From NCBI RefSeq assembly GCF_002005425.1, contig NZ_CP019704.1, positions 1,632,001 to 1,696,000 on the forward strand: a stretch of DNA of 64,000 bases. The letters are read 5' to 3'. The position numbers and the translations under genes are program-made. The first letter of the stretch is position 1; each line of letters opens with the position of its first letter. Shown here piece after piece: positions 15,258 to 24,041 of this stretch. The notes under the pieces were generated by a model. It saw nothing but the letters and a program-made list of their open reading frames with translations. It did no database searches and had not been told where the DNA came from. This DNA is from Polaribacter sp. BM10. GTDB lineage: Bacteria; Bacteroidota; Bacteroidia; Flavobacteriales; Flavobacteriaceae.

Positions 15258-15284
15258 TTGTTCATAATAATTTTTCTATTTTTG
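15258..15284 (+). promoter_or_regulatory. Promoter of the M20 dipeptidase gene
   Basis: TTG (15258-15260) and TATTTTTG (15277-15284), separated by 16 bases, precede the ATG at 15308. The -33 elements of this promoter and of the divergent tRNA-Leu promoter lie almost on top of each other. Confidence 0.45.
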
Positions 15285-15307
15285 AGTAAGAAATTAAAAA
15301 AAACTTC

Positions 15308-16696
15308 ATGAATACAATTCAAACATACATACAAGACAACAAAAAAAGATTTTTAGACGAATTAATTAGTTTACTAAAAATTCCTTCGATAAGTGCAGAC
15401 ACCACCTATAAAAAAGACGTTTTAAACACTGCCGATTTTGTTTTAGAAAGCTTAAAAAAAGCAGGATGCGACAAAGTAGAACTTTGTGAAACACCAGGAT
15501 ATCCTATTATTTATGGTGAAAAAATTATAGACAAAAATTTACCAACTGTTTTAGTTTATGGACATTATGATGTTCAGCCAGCAGATCCTATCGAATTATG
15601 GACCTCACCTCCTTTTGAACCCGTGATAAAAAATACAGAAATTCATCCAGAAGGAGCCATTTTTGCAAGAGGTGCTTGTGATGATAAAGGCCAAATGTAT
15701 ATGCATATTAAAGCATTAGAGTACATGACATCAACAGGAAACTTGCCTTGTAACGTTAAGTTTATGATTGAAGGAGAAGAAGAAGTTGGTTCGGAAAGTT
15801 TAGCTTGGTTTGTACCCAGAAACAAAGAAAAATTAGCAAACGATGTTATTTTAATTTCTGATACCGGAATGATTGCAAACGATATTCCGTCAATCACAAC
15901 AGGTTTGCGTGGTTTAAGTTATGTAGAAGTAGAAGTTACAGGCCCAAATAGAGATTTACATTCTGGTTTATATGGTGGCGCTGTAGCAAATCCTATTAAT
16001 ATTTTAACCAAAATGATTGCTTCTTTACATGATGAAAACAATCATATTACAATTCCTGGATTTTATGATAAAGTAGAAGATTTATCAGAAGCAGAAAGAG
16101 CAGAAATGGCTAAAGCTCCTTTTTCTTTAGATGATTATAAAAAGGCTTTAGATATAAATGATGTGTATGGAGAAAACGGATATTCTACAAACGAAAGAAA
16201 TTCTATTAGACCAACTTTAGATGTAAACGGAATTTGGGGTGGTTACACCGGCGAAGGTGCAAAAACCGTAATTGCTAGTAAAGCTTATGCCAAAATCTCT
16301 ATGCGTTTGGTGCCAAATCAAGATTGGAGAGAAATAACAGAATTATTTAAAAATCACTTTGAAAGTATTGCTCCAAAATCTGTTAAGGTAGAAGTTAAGC
16401 CTCATCATGGTGGGCAAGGTTATGTTACACCAATAGACAACATTGCATACCAAGCTGCTAGTAAAGCTTATGAAACTACATTTAATAAAACTCCAATACC
16501 GCAAAGAAGTGGTGGTAGTATACCAATTGTAGCTTTATTTGAGCAAGAATTAAAAAGCAAAACTATTTTAATGGGCTTTGGTTTAAACTCAGATGCAATA
16601 CATTCTCCAGATGAACATTTTGGTATTTGGAATTATTTAAAAGGAATCGAAACAATACCTTATTTCTACAAATATTTTACAGAATTATCTAACTAA
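15308..16696 (+). CDS. M20-family dipeptidase (carnosinase/CNDP-like)
   Basis: A 462-residue cytoplasmic di-zinc peptidase that should hydrolyse dipeptides. The metal-binding pattern of the family is complete: VYGHYDVQP (His), CDDKGQ (bridging Asp), EGEEEVGS (catalytic Glu and ligand Glu), ISDTGM (Asp) and HSPDEHFG (His) near the C-terminus. A lid/dimerisation domain (about 195-365) is inserted as usual (HSGLYGGAVANPINIL). Length fits the CNDP-like subgroup rather than ArgE or DapE. It starts 106 bp from the tRNA and is followed within 17 bp by two more peptidase genes, making a peptide-utilisation cluster. Confidence 0.93.
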   Translation: MNTIQTYIQDNKKRFLDELISLLKIPSISADTTYKKDVLNTADFVLESLKKAGCDKVELCETPGYPIIYGEKIIDKNLPTVLVYGHYDVQPADPIELWTSPPFEPVIKNTEIHPEGAIFARGACDDKGQMYMHIKALEYMTSTGNLPCNVKFMIEGEEEVGSESLAWFVPRNKEKLANDVILISDTGMIANDIPSITTGLRGLSYVEVEVTGPNRDLHSGLYGGAVANPINILTKMIASLHDENNHITIPGFYDKVEDLSEAERAEMAKAPFSLDDYKKALDINDVYGENGYSTNERNSIRPTLDVNGIWGGYTGEGAKTVIASKAYAKISMRLVPNQDWREITELFKNHFESIAPKSVKVEVKPHHGGQGYVTPIDNIAYQAASKAYETTFNKTPIPQRSGGSIPIVALFEQELKSKTILMGFGLNSDAIHSPDEHFGIWNYLKGIETIPYFYKYFTELSN

Positions 16697-16712
16697 CATA
16701 ATTAAACTCAAT

Positions 16713-19040
16713 ATGAACTCTACCTTAACCAAATTTTTAGTTTGTAGTATTTTTACTGCATTACTATTTAATTGTTCTAAAACCGAAGAACAAAAACAAT
16801 TTACTATTGCAGAGTACGAAGCTGCAGCAAAACACATGGACAGAAGTTTATACCGTCTTGTGCACAACCAAGTTTCTAACGTTTCTTTTGCAAATGGTAA
16901 TAAGTTAATTTACTCAACAAATACTGAAGATGGTAAACGTTTTGTTTTAACAGATGCAACTTCTAAAACGAAAGCAACTGCATTCGACCATGAAAACTTA
17001 GCTTCTTTATTATCAAAAGAATTAGATAAAGAAGTTAAAGCAACTGCTTTACCAATTTATAATGTAACTATTTCAGAAGATTTAGAAAATATAAATTTCT
17101 CGACTTCTAATAAAAAATTCAGCTATAATATAGATGAAAAATATTTGACTGAAAAACAAGGGAACACCAAAAAATATAGCAGAAATGAGCATGTATCTCC
17201 AAACGGAAAATTAGCTGCTTACATAGACAATTATAACCTTTGGATTAGAGATTTAGAAACCAATAAAAAAACGCAAGTTACTTTTGATGGTGAAAAAGAT
17301 TATGGTTATGCCACAAACAACGCAGGTTGGATTAAAAGTGATGGCGCTGTTTTAAAATGGTCTCCTAACTCAGATAAAATTGCAACTTTTCAGCAAGACG
17401 CAAGAGGCGTTGGTATGATGTATTTAACCTCTACAAATGTGGGGCATCCAAGATTAGAAGCATGGAAACATCCGTTACCTGGCGACGAAAAAATCTTTAC
17501 GATAGAACGTGTAATCATCCATTTAAATAACAAACCCAAAACGGTTCGCCTAAAAATGGGTAAAGATTTTCAAAGAGGAACAACTACAGACCATATTGCC
17601 GGTAGAAATAACGAATTGTTAGATGCCCAATGGAACAAAGAAGGTACAAAATTTGCTTTTGTTTCTAGTTCTAGAGATCACAAAATTGCACATTTACAAA
17701 TTGCAGATGCAAATACAGGTAAAGTAACTTCTATACATAAAGAAGAAGTAGATACTTATTACGAATCTGGTGTAAACGCAGAAAACTGGAAAGTTTTATT
17801 TGATTCAAATGAGTTTATTTGGTATTCAGAAAAAACAAATTGGGGACATATTTACTTATATGATTTAAAAACTAAAAAGCTAAAAAATCAAATTACAACA
17901 GGAAACTGGTTGGTGAAACAAGTTAAAAATATCGACGAAAAAAATAGAGTTATTTACTTTTCTGCAGGAGGTAAAGAAGAAGGCAATCCTTATCATAACT
18001 ACTACTATAAGATTAATTTTGACGGATCTAATATGGTGAATCTTACTCCTTCTAAAGGAACTCACAATGTAAGTTTTAATAACGATTATAGTTTATTTGT
18101 CGACACTTATTCTACAACAACCTCTGCACCTATTTCTGTTTTGAGAGATAATTCCGGAGAAAAAATAATGGATTTAGAAACTGCTGATATTTCTAAATTA
18201 AAAGAAAGAAACTGGCAAGCACCCGTAGAATTTTCTGTAAAAGCTAGAGACGAGAACACAGATATTTACGGTATAATGTGTTTACCTAGCCATTACGACG
18301 AATCTAAGAAATATCCGGTTTTAAACTACATTTATCCTGGTCCACAATCTGGTTCTGTTGGTAATTATGGTTTTAGACCTGTCTGGAGAGATTTTCAGGC
18401 AGTTGCAGAATTAGGTTTTGTTGTTGTAGCTGTAGATGCAATGGGTACGCCAATGCGTTCTAAATCTTTTCATGATGCATATTATGGTAACATGGGCGAT
18501 AATGGTTTACCAGATAATATTACTGCAATAAAACAATTGGCAAAAAAATATAAAGGAATGGATACTGAAAGAGTTGGAATTTGGGGACATTCTGGTGGTG
18601 GTTTTGCCTCTACAAGAGCAGTTTTTGCTTACCCAGAATTTTATGACGTTGCAGTTTCTGGAGCTGGTAATCATGATAACAGAAATTACGAGGCAGATTG
18701 GGGCGAAAAATGGCAAGGTCTTTTACAAAAAGGTAATATTGAAGGTAAAGCAGACGGAACAACAAATTACGATAATCAGGCAAATCAATTAATTGCAAAA
18801 GACTTAAAAGGTAAATTACTAATTACCCATGGTTCTATGGATAATAATGTACCGCCATCTAACACAATGTTAGTTGTAGAAGCTTTAATAAATGCAAACA
18901 AAGATTTTGATATGATTTTATACCCGAATAAAAGGCATGGTTATGGCAACATGACAAACTACATGACAAGAAAACGATGGGATTATTTTGTAACTCATTT
19001 ATTAGATGCCAAACCAGCAAAAGGTTTTAAAATTAAATAA
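16713..19040 (+). CDS. Prolyl oligopeptidase family S9 protease (DPP-IV-like), lipoprotein
   Basis: A 775-residue dipeptidyl-peptidase IV-type enzyme removing N-terminal dipeptides, usually Xaa-Pro. It has a signal peptide with lipobox ALLFNC, so it is anchored in an envelope membrane. The N-terminal eight-bladed propeller domain (about 40-500; NLWIRDLETNKKTQVTFDG, WSPNSDKIATFQQD) is followed by the alpha/beta hydrolase domain. The triad is the Ser of WGHSGGGF, the Asp of SMDNNVPP and the His of NKRHGYG. It sits between the M20 and M1 peptidases with 16-bp and 3-bp gaps, strongly suggesting one operon for degradation of peptides. Confidence 0.95.
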   Translation: MNSTLTKFLVCSIFTALLFNCSKTEEQKQFTIAEYEAAAKHMDRSLYRLVHNQVSNVSFANGNKLIYSTNTEDGKRFVLTDATSKTKATAFDHENLASLLSKELDKEVKATALPIYNVTISEDLENINFSTSNKKFSYNIDEKYLTEKQGNTKKYSRNEHVSPNGKLAAYIDNYNLWIRDLETNKKTQVTFDGEKDYGYATNNAGWIKSDGAVLKWSPNSDKIATFQQDARGVGMMYLTSTNVGHPRLEAWKHPLPGDEKIFTIERVIIHLNNKPKTVRLKMGKDFQRGTTTDHIAGRNNELLDAQWNKEGTKFAFVSSSRDHKIAHLQIADANTGKVTSIHKEEVDTYYESGVNAENWKVLFDSNEFIWYSEKTNWGHIYLYDLKTKKLKNQITTGNWLVKQVKNIDEKNRVIYFSAGGKEEGNPYHNYYYKINFDGSNMVNLTPSKGTHNVSFNNDYSLFVDTYSTTTSAPISVLRDNSGEKIMDLETADISKLKERNWQAPVEFSVKARDENTDIYGIMCLPSHYDESKKYPVLNYIYPGPQSGSVGNYGFRPVWRDFQAVAELGFVVVAVDAMGTPMRSKSFHDAYYGNMGDNGLPDNITAIKQLAKKYKGMDTERVGIWGHSGGGFASTRAVFAYPEFYDVAVSGAGNHDNRNYEADWGEKWQGLLQKGNIEGKADGTTNYDNQANQLIAKDLKGKLLITHGSMDNNVPPSNTMLVVEALINANKDFDMILYPNKRHGYGNMTNYMTRKRWDYFVTHLLDAKPAKGFKIK

Positions 19041-19043
19041 TTT

Positions 19044-20681
19044 ATGAAAAAATTACTTTTAATTCTTTTTCTTTCTGCCAGCTTTTTTTCTTGTAAAGCT
19101 CAAGGTTTAATGACCGAAAAAAACAACTTTACAAGGCAAGATACTTTAAGAGGAAGTATTACACCAGAGAGAATTTGGTGGGATTTAACGTATTACCATT
19201 TAGATGTAAAAGTAAATCCAGACAAAAAATTTATTTCTGGTAAAAACACCATAAAATATAAAGTTTTAAGTGTTCATAATACAATGCAAATAGATTTACA
19301 GGCTCCTTTAAAGATTACAAAGGTTACGCAAGATGAAAAAGAATTAGAAGTTATACATGATGGAAATGCTCACTTTGTAAAGCTTTTAAAAAAGCAAATT
19401 ATTGGCAAAACGGATAGTATTATTGTACATTATAAAGGAAATCCTAAAGAAGCAATTAGGGCACCTTGGGATGGTGGATTTTCGTGGAGAAAAGATAAAA
19501 ATGGTAATCATTTTGTAGCAACTTCTTGCCAAGGTTTAGGCGCAAGTGTTTGGTGGCCTTGTAAAGACCATATGTATGATGAAGTAGAAAACATGCGAAT
19601 TAGTGTTACAGTACCAAGTCATTTAATGGATGTTTCTAACGGAAGGTTAGAAAGTGTAAAAAAACGTGGCGAATACACTACTTATAATTGGTACGTAGAT
19701 AATCCTATAAATAATTATGGTGTTAATGTAAATATTGGAGATTACACACATTTTTCTGAAGTCTTTGATGGTGAAAAAGGAGATCTTGACATGGACTACT
19801 ATGTTTTAAAATACAATTTAGAAAAAGCTAAAAAGCATTTTAAAGATGCCCCAAAAATGATGAAAGCCTTTGAACATTGGTTTGGTCCGTATCCTTTTTA
19901 CGAAGATGGTTTTAAATTGGTAGAAGTACCTTATTTGGGTATGGAACATCAAAGTTCTGTTACATATGGCAATCAATACAAACAAGGTTACTTGGGTAGA
20001 GATTTATCTGGAACTGGTTGGGGTTTAAAGTTTGATTTTATTATAATTCATGAAGCCGGTCACGAATGGTTTGCAAACAACATTACCTATAAAGACATTG
20101 CAGATATGTGGATTCATGAAAGCTTTACAAATTACTCTGAAAGTTTATTTATAGATTATTATTACGGTAAAAAAGCAGCATCAGAATATGTAATTGGTTT
20201 AAGAAATTCTATCAGTAATAAAGCACCAATAATTGGCAAATACAATGTTAACAAAGAAGGTTCTGGAGACATGTATAATAAAGGTGGCAACATGTTACAT
20301 ACTTTAAGGCAATTAGTTAATAATGATGAAAAATGGCGCATTATTTTACGAAAAATGAATAAAGTATTTTACCATCAAACTGTAACTACAAATCAGATTG
20401 AAAATTTTTTAAGTAAAGAAATAGGAATCAATTTAGAAACTTTTTTTGATCAATATTTAAGAAATAAAAAAATACCGACGCTCACTTATAAAATTAAAAA
20501 TAACACCCTAACTTATAGCTGGATTAATGTTGTAGATAATTTTAATATGCCCTTAAAAATTTATTTAAATGATAAAGAAAAATGGATTTATCCTTCTACA
20601 AAAAAACAAGAAATCATTTTAAAAGATAAAGAAACTGATTTTAAAATTGATTCAAATTTTTATATTTCTGTTAAAAAATAA
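19044..20681 (+). CDS. M1-family metallopeptidase (aminopeptidase-like), lipoprotein
   Basis: A 545-residue zinc peptidase with signal peptide and lipobox SFFSC. The zinc site is intact: HEAGHEWFANN supplies HExxH, and the third ligand is the Glu of WIHESFTNY about 18 residues later. The GAMEN exopeptidase signature of M1 enzymes is degenerate here, reading LGMEHQSS. The N-terminal beta-saddle domain (about 40-240) is complete but the C-terminal helical domain of larger M1 enzymes is missing, as is common in Bacteroidetes. It ends the three-gene peptidase operon at a strong terminator. Confidence 0.93.
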   Translation: MKKLLLILFLSASFFSCKAQGLMTEKNNFTRQDTLRGSITPERIWWDLTYYHLDVKVNPDKKFISGKNTIKYKVLSVHNTMQIDLQAPLKITKVTQDEKELEVIHDGNAHFVKLLKKQIIGKTDSIIVHYKGNPKEAIRAPWDGGFSWRKDKNGNHFVATSCQGLGASVWWPCKDHMYDEVENMRISVTVPSHLMDVSNGRLESVKKRGEYTTYNWYVDNPINNYGVNVNIGDYTHFSEVFDGEKGDLDMDYYVLKYNLEKAKKHFKDAPKMMKAFEHWFGPYPFYEDGFKLVEVPYLGMEHQSSVTYGNQYKQGYLGRDLSGTGWGLKFDFIIIHEAGHEWFANNITYKDIADMWIHESFTNYSESLFIDYYYGKKAASEYVIGLRNSISNKAPIIGKYNVNKEGSGDMYNKGGNMLHTLRQLVNNDEKWRIILRKMNKVFYHQTVTTNQIENFLSKEIGINLETFFDQYLRNKKIPTLTYKIKNNTLTYSWINVVDNFNMPLKIYLNDKEKWIYPSTKKQEIILKDKETDFKIDSNFYISVKK

Positions 20682-20688
20682 GATAAAG

Positions 20689-20716
20689 AAAAAGCCGCAA
20701 TATGCGGCTTTTTTTA
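20689..20716. terminator. Terminator between convergent M1 peptidase and cyclophilin genes
   Basis: AAAAAGCCGCA and TGCGGCTTTTT form an 11-bp stem with an ATA-type loop, A-run on the left and T-run on the right, so it can serve both converging genes. It touches the stop codon of the leftward cyclophilin gene. Confidence 0.85.
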
Positions 20717-21343
20717 TTTTATAAAATAGGCTTTTAAAATATAATCTACCTTCGGATATTTCTCCTTTAGAAAGGCATTACCAAGTTTATTTATCTTTCC
20801 TTGTTGTCTTCCTAATTTATCACCGTAACCATCATAAAACTTTAAAACATTTTCTTTACCCGCAATTACTTTAGCAATTACAGGAAAACCTTTAACGCCA
20901 GAATATTCTATTGTATCTAATCTAGCATTCTTCTTTAAATTAATAAAAATTTGATTCGTTCTTGTTTCAACTCCGCTTCTTGCAAAGGCAATTGTCATAG
21001 AATCATTTTTCATAATCACAGGTTCATCAACAAAACCTTTATTTGACCAACTATTATTAATTATAGAATCGTTGTGAATACCAAATTGAGCAACAAAATT
21101 TGGCACAACTCTAAAAATAGCAACATCTTTATAATATTCGTATTTAATTAGTTGATATAACCTGTCTACACCTGCCGGAGACCAAGCTCTTTTTGCTTCA
21201 ATATCAAAATTACCTTGTGTTGTTTCAAACCTTGCTTTAAACATTTCTGGCGCTTCTTTTTTTAACCATCTTTCTTTAAATTTTTTTGTAGCACAAGATG
21301 TAAAAAGCACAATACCAAGTAATACTATAATTTTATTTTTCAT
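20714..21343 (-). CDS. Cyclophilin-type peptidyl-prolyl isomerase, lipoprotein
   Basis: A 209-residue envelope PPIase that accelerates proline isomerisation of exported proteins. The signal peptide ends in the lipobox LFTSC. Cyclophilin motifs are FETTQGNFDIEAKRAWSP (first strand and helix), the active-site FRVVPNFVAQFGIHND (catalytic Arg and the FxxQ group) and TIAFARSGVETRTNQIFIN. The central loops are somewhat shorter than in eukaryotic cyclophilins, as usual in bacteria. It is transcribed alone, convergent to the peptidase operon and divergent from blaI. Confidence 0.92.
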   Translation of the reverse strand: MKNKIIVLLGIVLFTSCATKKFKERWLKKEAPEMFKARFETTQGNFDIEAKRAWSPAGVDRLYQLIKYEYYKDVAIFRVVPNFVAQFGIHNDSIINNSWSNKGFVDEPVIMKNDSMTIAFARSGVETRTNQIFINLKKNARLDTIEYSGVKGFPVIAKVIAGKENVLKFYDGYGDKLGRQQGKINKLGNAFLKEKYPKVDYILKAYFIK

Positions 21344-21409
21344 TTATTTTTCTTTTGATATCCTTAAGTAATTCAACAAATATAACAAAAAGCACCACTC
21401 TATCTTAAC

Positions 21410-21452
21410 TCTACATTTGTAGAATACAATTTTTTATTCTATGTTTGTAGAG
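21410..21452 (+). promoter_or_regulatory. Double BlaI-type operator overlapping two -7 promoter boxes
   Basis: TCTACATTTGTAGA (21410-21423) is a perfect dyad (TCTACA/TGTAGA), matching the TACAnnTGTA operator of BlaI/MecI repressors. A second, imperfect copy TCTATGTTTGTAGA lies at 21439-21452, 29 bp downstream. Each also spells TAnnTTTG (TACATTTG, TATGTTTG), so repressor binding would cover the -7 box. The downstream gene encodes a BlaI-family repressor, implying autoregulation. Confidence 0.75.
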
Positions 21453-21469
21453 TAAAAAATAATCAGAGT

Positions 21470-21841
21470 ATGCAGTTATCTAAAACCGAAGAACAATTAA
21501 TGCAATATTTATGGAAACGTAAAAAGGCATTTTTAAAAGATTTATTAGAAGATTTCCCTGATCCAAAACCAGCTACTACAACCGTTGCTACTTTATTAAA
21601 AAGAATATCAGATAAGGGTTTTATAGATTATAAACTGTTTGGTAAATCAAGAGAATATTACCCGATAATTAAAAAAACAGATTATTTTTCTAACCATGTA
21701 AACGGATTGATTAAAAATTTCTTTAACAATTCTGCGAGCCAATTTGCTTCCTTTTTTACCAAAGAAACTAATTTATCTACAGAAGAATTAGAAGATTTGA
21801 AAAAAGTTATCGAAAGTCAAATTAAAAAGCAACAAAAATGA
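21470..21841 (+). CDS. BlaI/MecI/CopY-family transcriptional repressor
   Basis: A 123-residue winged-helix repressor. The DNA-binding domain is EEQLMQYLWKRKKAFLKDLL, PATTTVATLLKRISDKGFI and the wing KLFGKSREYYPI; the C-terminal helices (NSASQFASFF, STEELEDLKKVIES) form the dimer arm cleaved by the partner protease in characterised systems. Two operators lie directly upstream. The next gene, an M56 metallopeptidase, overlaps the stop codon (ATGA), making a two-gene sensor-repressor operon. Target genes beyond its own operon are unknown, and no beta-lactamase is present nearby. Confidence 0.93.
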   Translation: MQLSKTEEQLMQYLWKRKKAFLKDLLEDFPDPKPATTTVATLLKRISDKGFIDYKLFGKSREYYPIIKKTDYFSNHVNGLIKNFFNNSASQFASFFTKETNLSTEELEDLKKVIESQIKKQQK

Positions 21842-23973
21842 TAAGTTATCTTATAAAGTCTGCAAGTTGTTTAGCATTACTGCTATGTTTCTATCATTTT
21901 ATTTTAGAAAAAGAAAAAATGCACAATTTTAATAGGTACTATTTATTAGTTGGCGTTATAATTTCTTTGGTAATACCGTTTGTAACAATTACCACCTATG
22001 TATCTACAAATGCCATAGCAAATACATTAACAAAAATAAACCAATCAGAATTTAGTACTGAAACTTTAGAAACAATAGAAGTTGAAGAAGTAATAGATTA
22101 TACCAAATACTTTGTTAGCTTTTACTTATTAATATCCTCTTTATTACTAATTCGTTTTGGAAGAAATTTATTCAAAATAATTCAGAAAATTAGACTGAAT
22201 GAACAAATAAAGTACAAAAAAGCAACCTTAGTTTTGGTTGATGATCAAATTTTACCACACACTTTCTGGAAAGCAATCTTTATCAATAAAAAAGAATATG
22301 AAACTGGCAATATCGAAGAAGAACTTTTTACACACGAATTAACACACGTTACACAAAAACATACCATTGATGTACTTTTAATTGAGTTTTTACAAATTCT
22401 ATTTTGGATAAATCCTCTATTTATATTTCTTAAAAAAGCGGTACAATTAAATCATGAATTTTTAGCAGACGAAAAAGTTATACATCAACATAAAAATACA
22501 TTTCAATATCAGCATTTATTATTGAATAAAGCTGCTTGGAACAACGAATATTACTTGGCCAGTAATTTGAATTATTCACTTACTAAAAAAAGATTAAAAA
22601 TGATGACAACACAAAGTTCACAATCCAAAATATGGATTAAAAAGCTGGCGGTAATTCCGTTAATAGCAGGTTTTGTTTTTCTATTTGCAGAAAGAATTGA
22701 AGCACAAGAAAAAGAAGAAATTATCGAGGTTATTGAAGTATTTGAGGAACAACCTAAAAAAAATATTATAACAGAAAACGAAGTCTATAAAAACTATATA
22801 AACAGAAATGTATATATAACTTATACAAATAAGGAGGAAAAAAAAGTTTCTAAGTTATATACTGAATTGACAAATGAAGAAAAGAAAAGGTTTGTACTTC
22901 CACCACCTCCACCATTAAAATTAAAAAAAGTTACACCTACTAAAGCACAATTTGAAGCTTTAAAAGACAATAGCAAATTTGCTGTTTGGCTAGATGGAAA
23001 AGTGGTTAAAAATGAAACACTTAATAATTATAAGCACACAGACTTTGCTAGATACTCAAACAGTTTTGTATATAAAAATGCACGTAGTAAACGTTTTCCT
23101 CAAGAAAATCAAGCTCATTTAGAAACTACAAAATATTTTGAAGCTAAAAATGCAGAAAGAGTTAAAGAATTTGAGGATTATAAAAAAAATTACAAAAAAG
23201 AAATTATTGAAATAGTAGAGGATAAAAAAAATAAAACCGTTTTTATAGATTCTCCGATTATTAAAAACAATCCTAATTCTAAACAAAGTATTTCAAAAGA
23301 AATACCTTTTTTAACCACAACTATTAAAGCAGAAAAAGAAACTAATGTTGGTACAATTAAAGATATCCGTCTAAAGTTAAAAGATATAAATGCTTTAAAA
23401 ATCACTTATAACAAAGAAGAAAATGTTCCTTCATTTATTAAGCAAGCTACAGATCCAAAATTCAATAAAAATTGGTTTATAACTATCGATGGACAAAAAT
23501 ACTATTACACTTTTGATAAAAAAGAAAGAGTAGCCAGATATTATAAAGACGGAAAGTTAGTAAATTTAGATATTGTAAAAGAATATAATAAAAAACATAA
23601 AATATTTGAAAAGCTTAAAAAAGAGGGAAAACATTATGTTTTTAAAACTGAAACTGAGCAGAAAGTAATTAAAAGAGAATGGTCTGATTTAGGAGGAATG
23701 TATTTTAGAATGCCAAGAGCAGATAAAAGCAAGGTTCCATTTCCAGTAAACCCAGTAAAGCCTTACGTAAAATTAAGAAAAGGAAATAAAGTTTGGTATA
23801 AGAAAAAAAGCGAATTAACTGAAGAAGATAAATTATTACTTCCACCTGCGCCACCAAAACCAAATGCAAGTAAAGAAGAAGTCTTAAAAGCTAAAAAAGC
23901 ATATCAAGATTGGAAAAAGAGAACAGGAAATGATATTCCGCCACCACCTCCTCCAAGAAAAAAAAATAATTAA
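21838..23973 (+). CDS. M56-family (BlaR1-like) membrane metallopeptidase with proline-rich tail
   Basis: A 711-residue integral membrane zinc protease, the expected partner that cleaves the adjacent repressor on signal. Four membrane segments are visible (about 5-20, 35-55, 95-108 and 275-287). The zinc motif is HELTH at 166-170, followed by NHEFLADEKVI as the third-ligand region. The extracytoplasmic part has no penicillin-binding (SxxK transpeptidase-like) domain, so beta-lactams are not the predicted signal. Instead it is a lysine-rich low-complexity region of about 420 residues with repeated YYTFDKK/VWYKKKSEL modules and poly-proline tracts (PPPPPLKLKK, PPAPPKPN, PPPPPPRKK). Such tails are typical of Bacteroidetes M56 proteins; the ligand is unknown. 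Confidence 0.9.
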   Translation: MISYLIKSASCLALLLCFYHFILEKEKMHNFNRYYLLVGVIISLVIPFVTITTYVSTNAIANTLTKINQSEFSTETLETIEVEEVIDYTKYFVSFYLLISSLLLIRFGRNLFKIIQKIRLNEQIKYKKATLVLVDDQILPHTFWKAIFINKKEYETGNIEEELFTHELTHVTQKHTIDVLLIEFLQILFWINPLFIFLKKAVQLNHEFLADEKVIHQHKNTFQYQHLLLNKAAWNNEYYLASNLNYSLTKKRLKMMTTQSSQSKIWIKKLAVIPLIAGFVFLFAERIEAQEKEEIIEVIEVFEEQPKKNIITENEVYKNYINRNVYITYTNKEEKKVSKLYTELTNEEKKRFVLPPPPPLKLKKVTPTKAQFEALKDNSKFAVWLDGKVVKNETLNNYKHTDFARYSNSFVYKNARSKRFPQENQAHLETTKYFEAKNAERVKEFEDYKKNYKKEIIEIVEDKKNKTVFIDSPIIKNNPNSKQSISKEIPFLTTTIKAEKETNVGTIKDIRLKLKDINALKITYNKEENVPSFIKQATDPKFNKNWFITIDGQKYYYTFDKKERVARYYKDGKLVNLDIVKEYNKKHKIFEKLKKEGKHYVFKTETEQKVIKREWSDLGGMYFRMPRADKSKVPFPVNPVKPYVKLRKGNKVWYKKKSELTEEDKLLLPPAPPKPNASKEEVLKAKKAYQDWKKRTGNDIPPPPPPRKKNN

Positions 23974-23982
23974 TCAATAAAA

Positions 23983-24017
23983 AAAACCGCATTTAAGATA
24001 ACTTACATGCGGTTTTT
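23983..24017. terminator. Bidirectional terminator between M56 and T9SS-protein genes
   Basis: AACCGCATTTAAG pairs imperfectly with CTTACATGCGGTT (core AACCGCAT/ATGCGGTT), flanked by A and T runs on both sides, between two convergent genes. Confidence 0.8.
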
Positions 24018-24041
24018 AAATTCAAAAATTAAAAATCAATA

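Noticed and set aside
15032..15334. 100-residue leftward frame across the tRNA-Leu region
   Set aside because: It reads straight through the tRNA gene and the att repeat (VVELVDTLDLGSSAARCESSS is the familiar false translation of a tRNA-Leu) and has no family resemblance.
22800..23970. Ribosomal frameshift or separate genes in the lysine-rich part of the M56 protein
   Set aside because: The frame is continuous, codon use is similar throughout, and long low-complexity outer regions are normal for Bacteroidetes M56 proteins.
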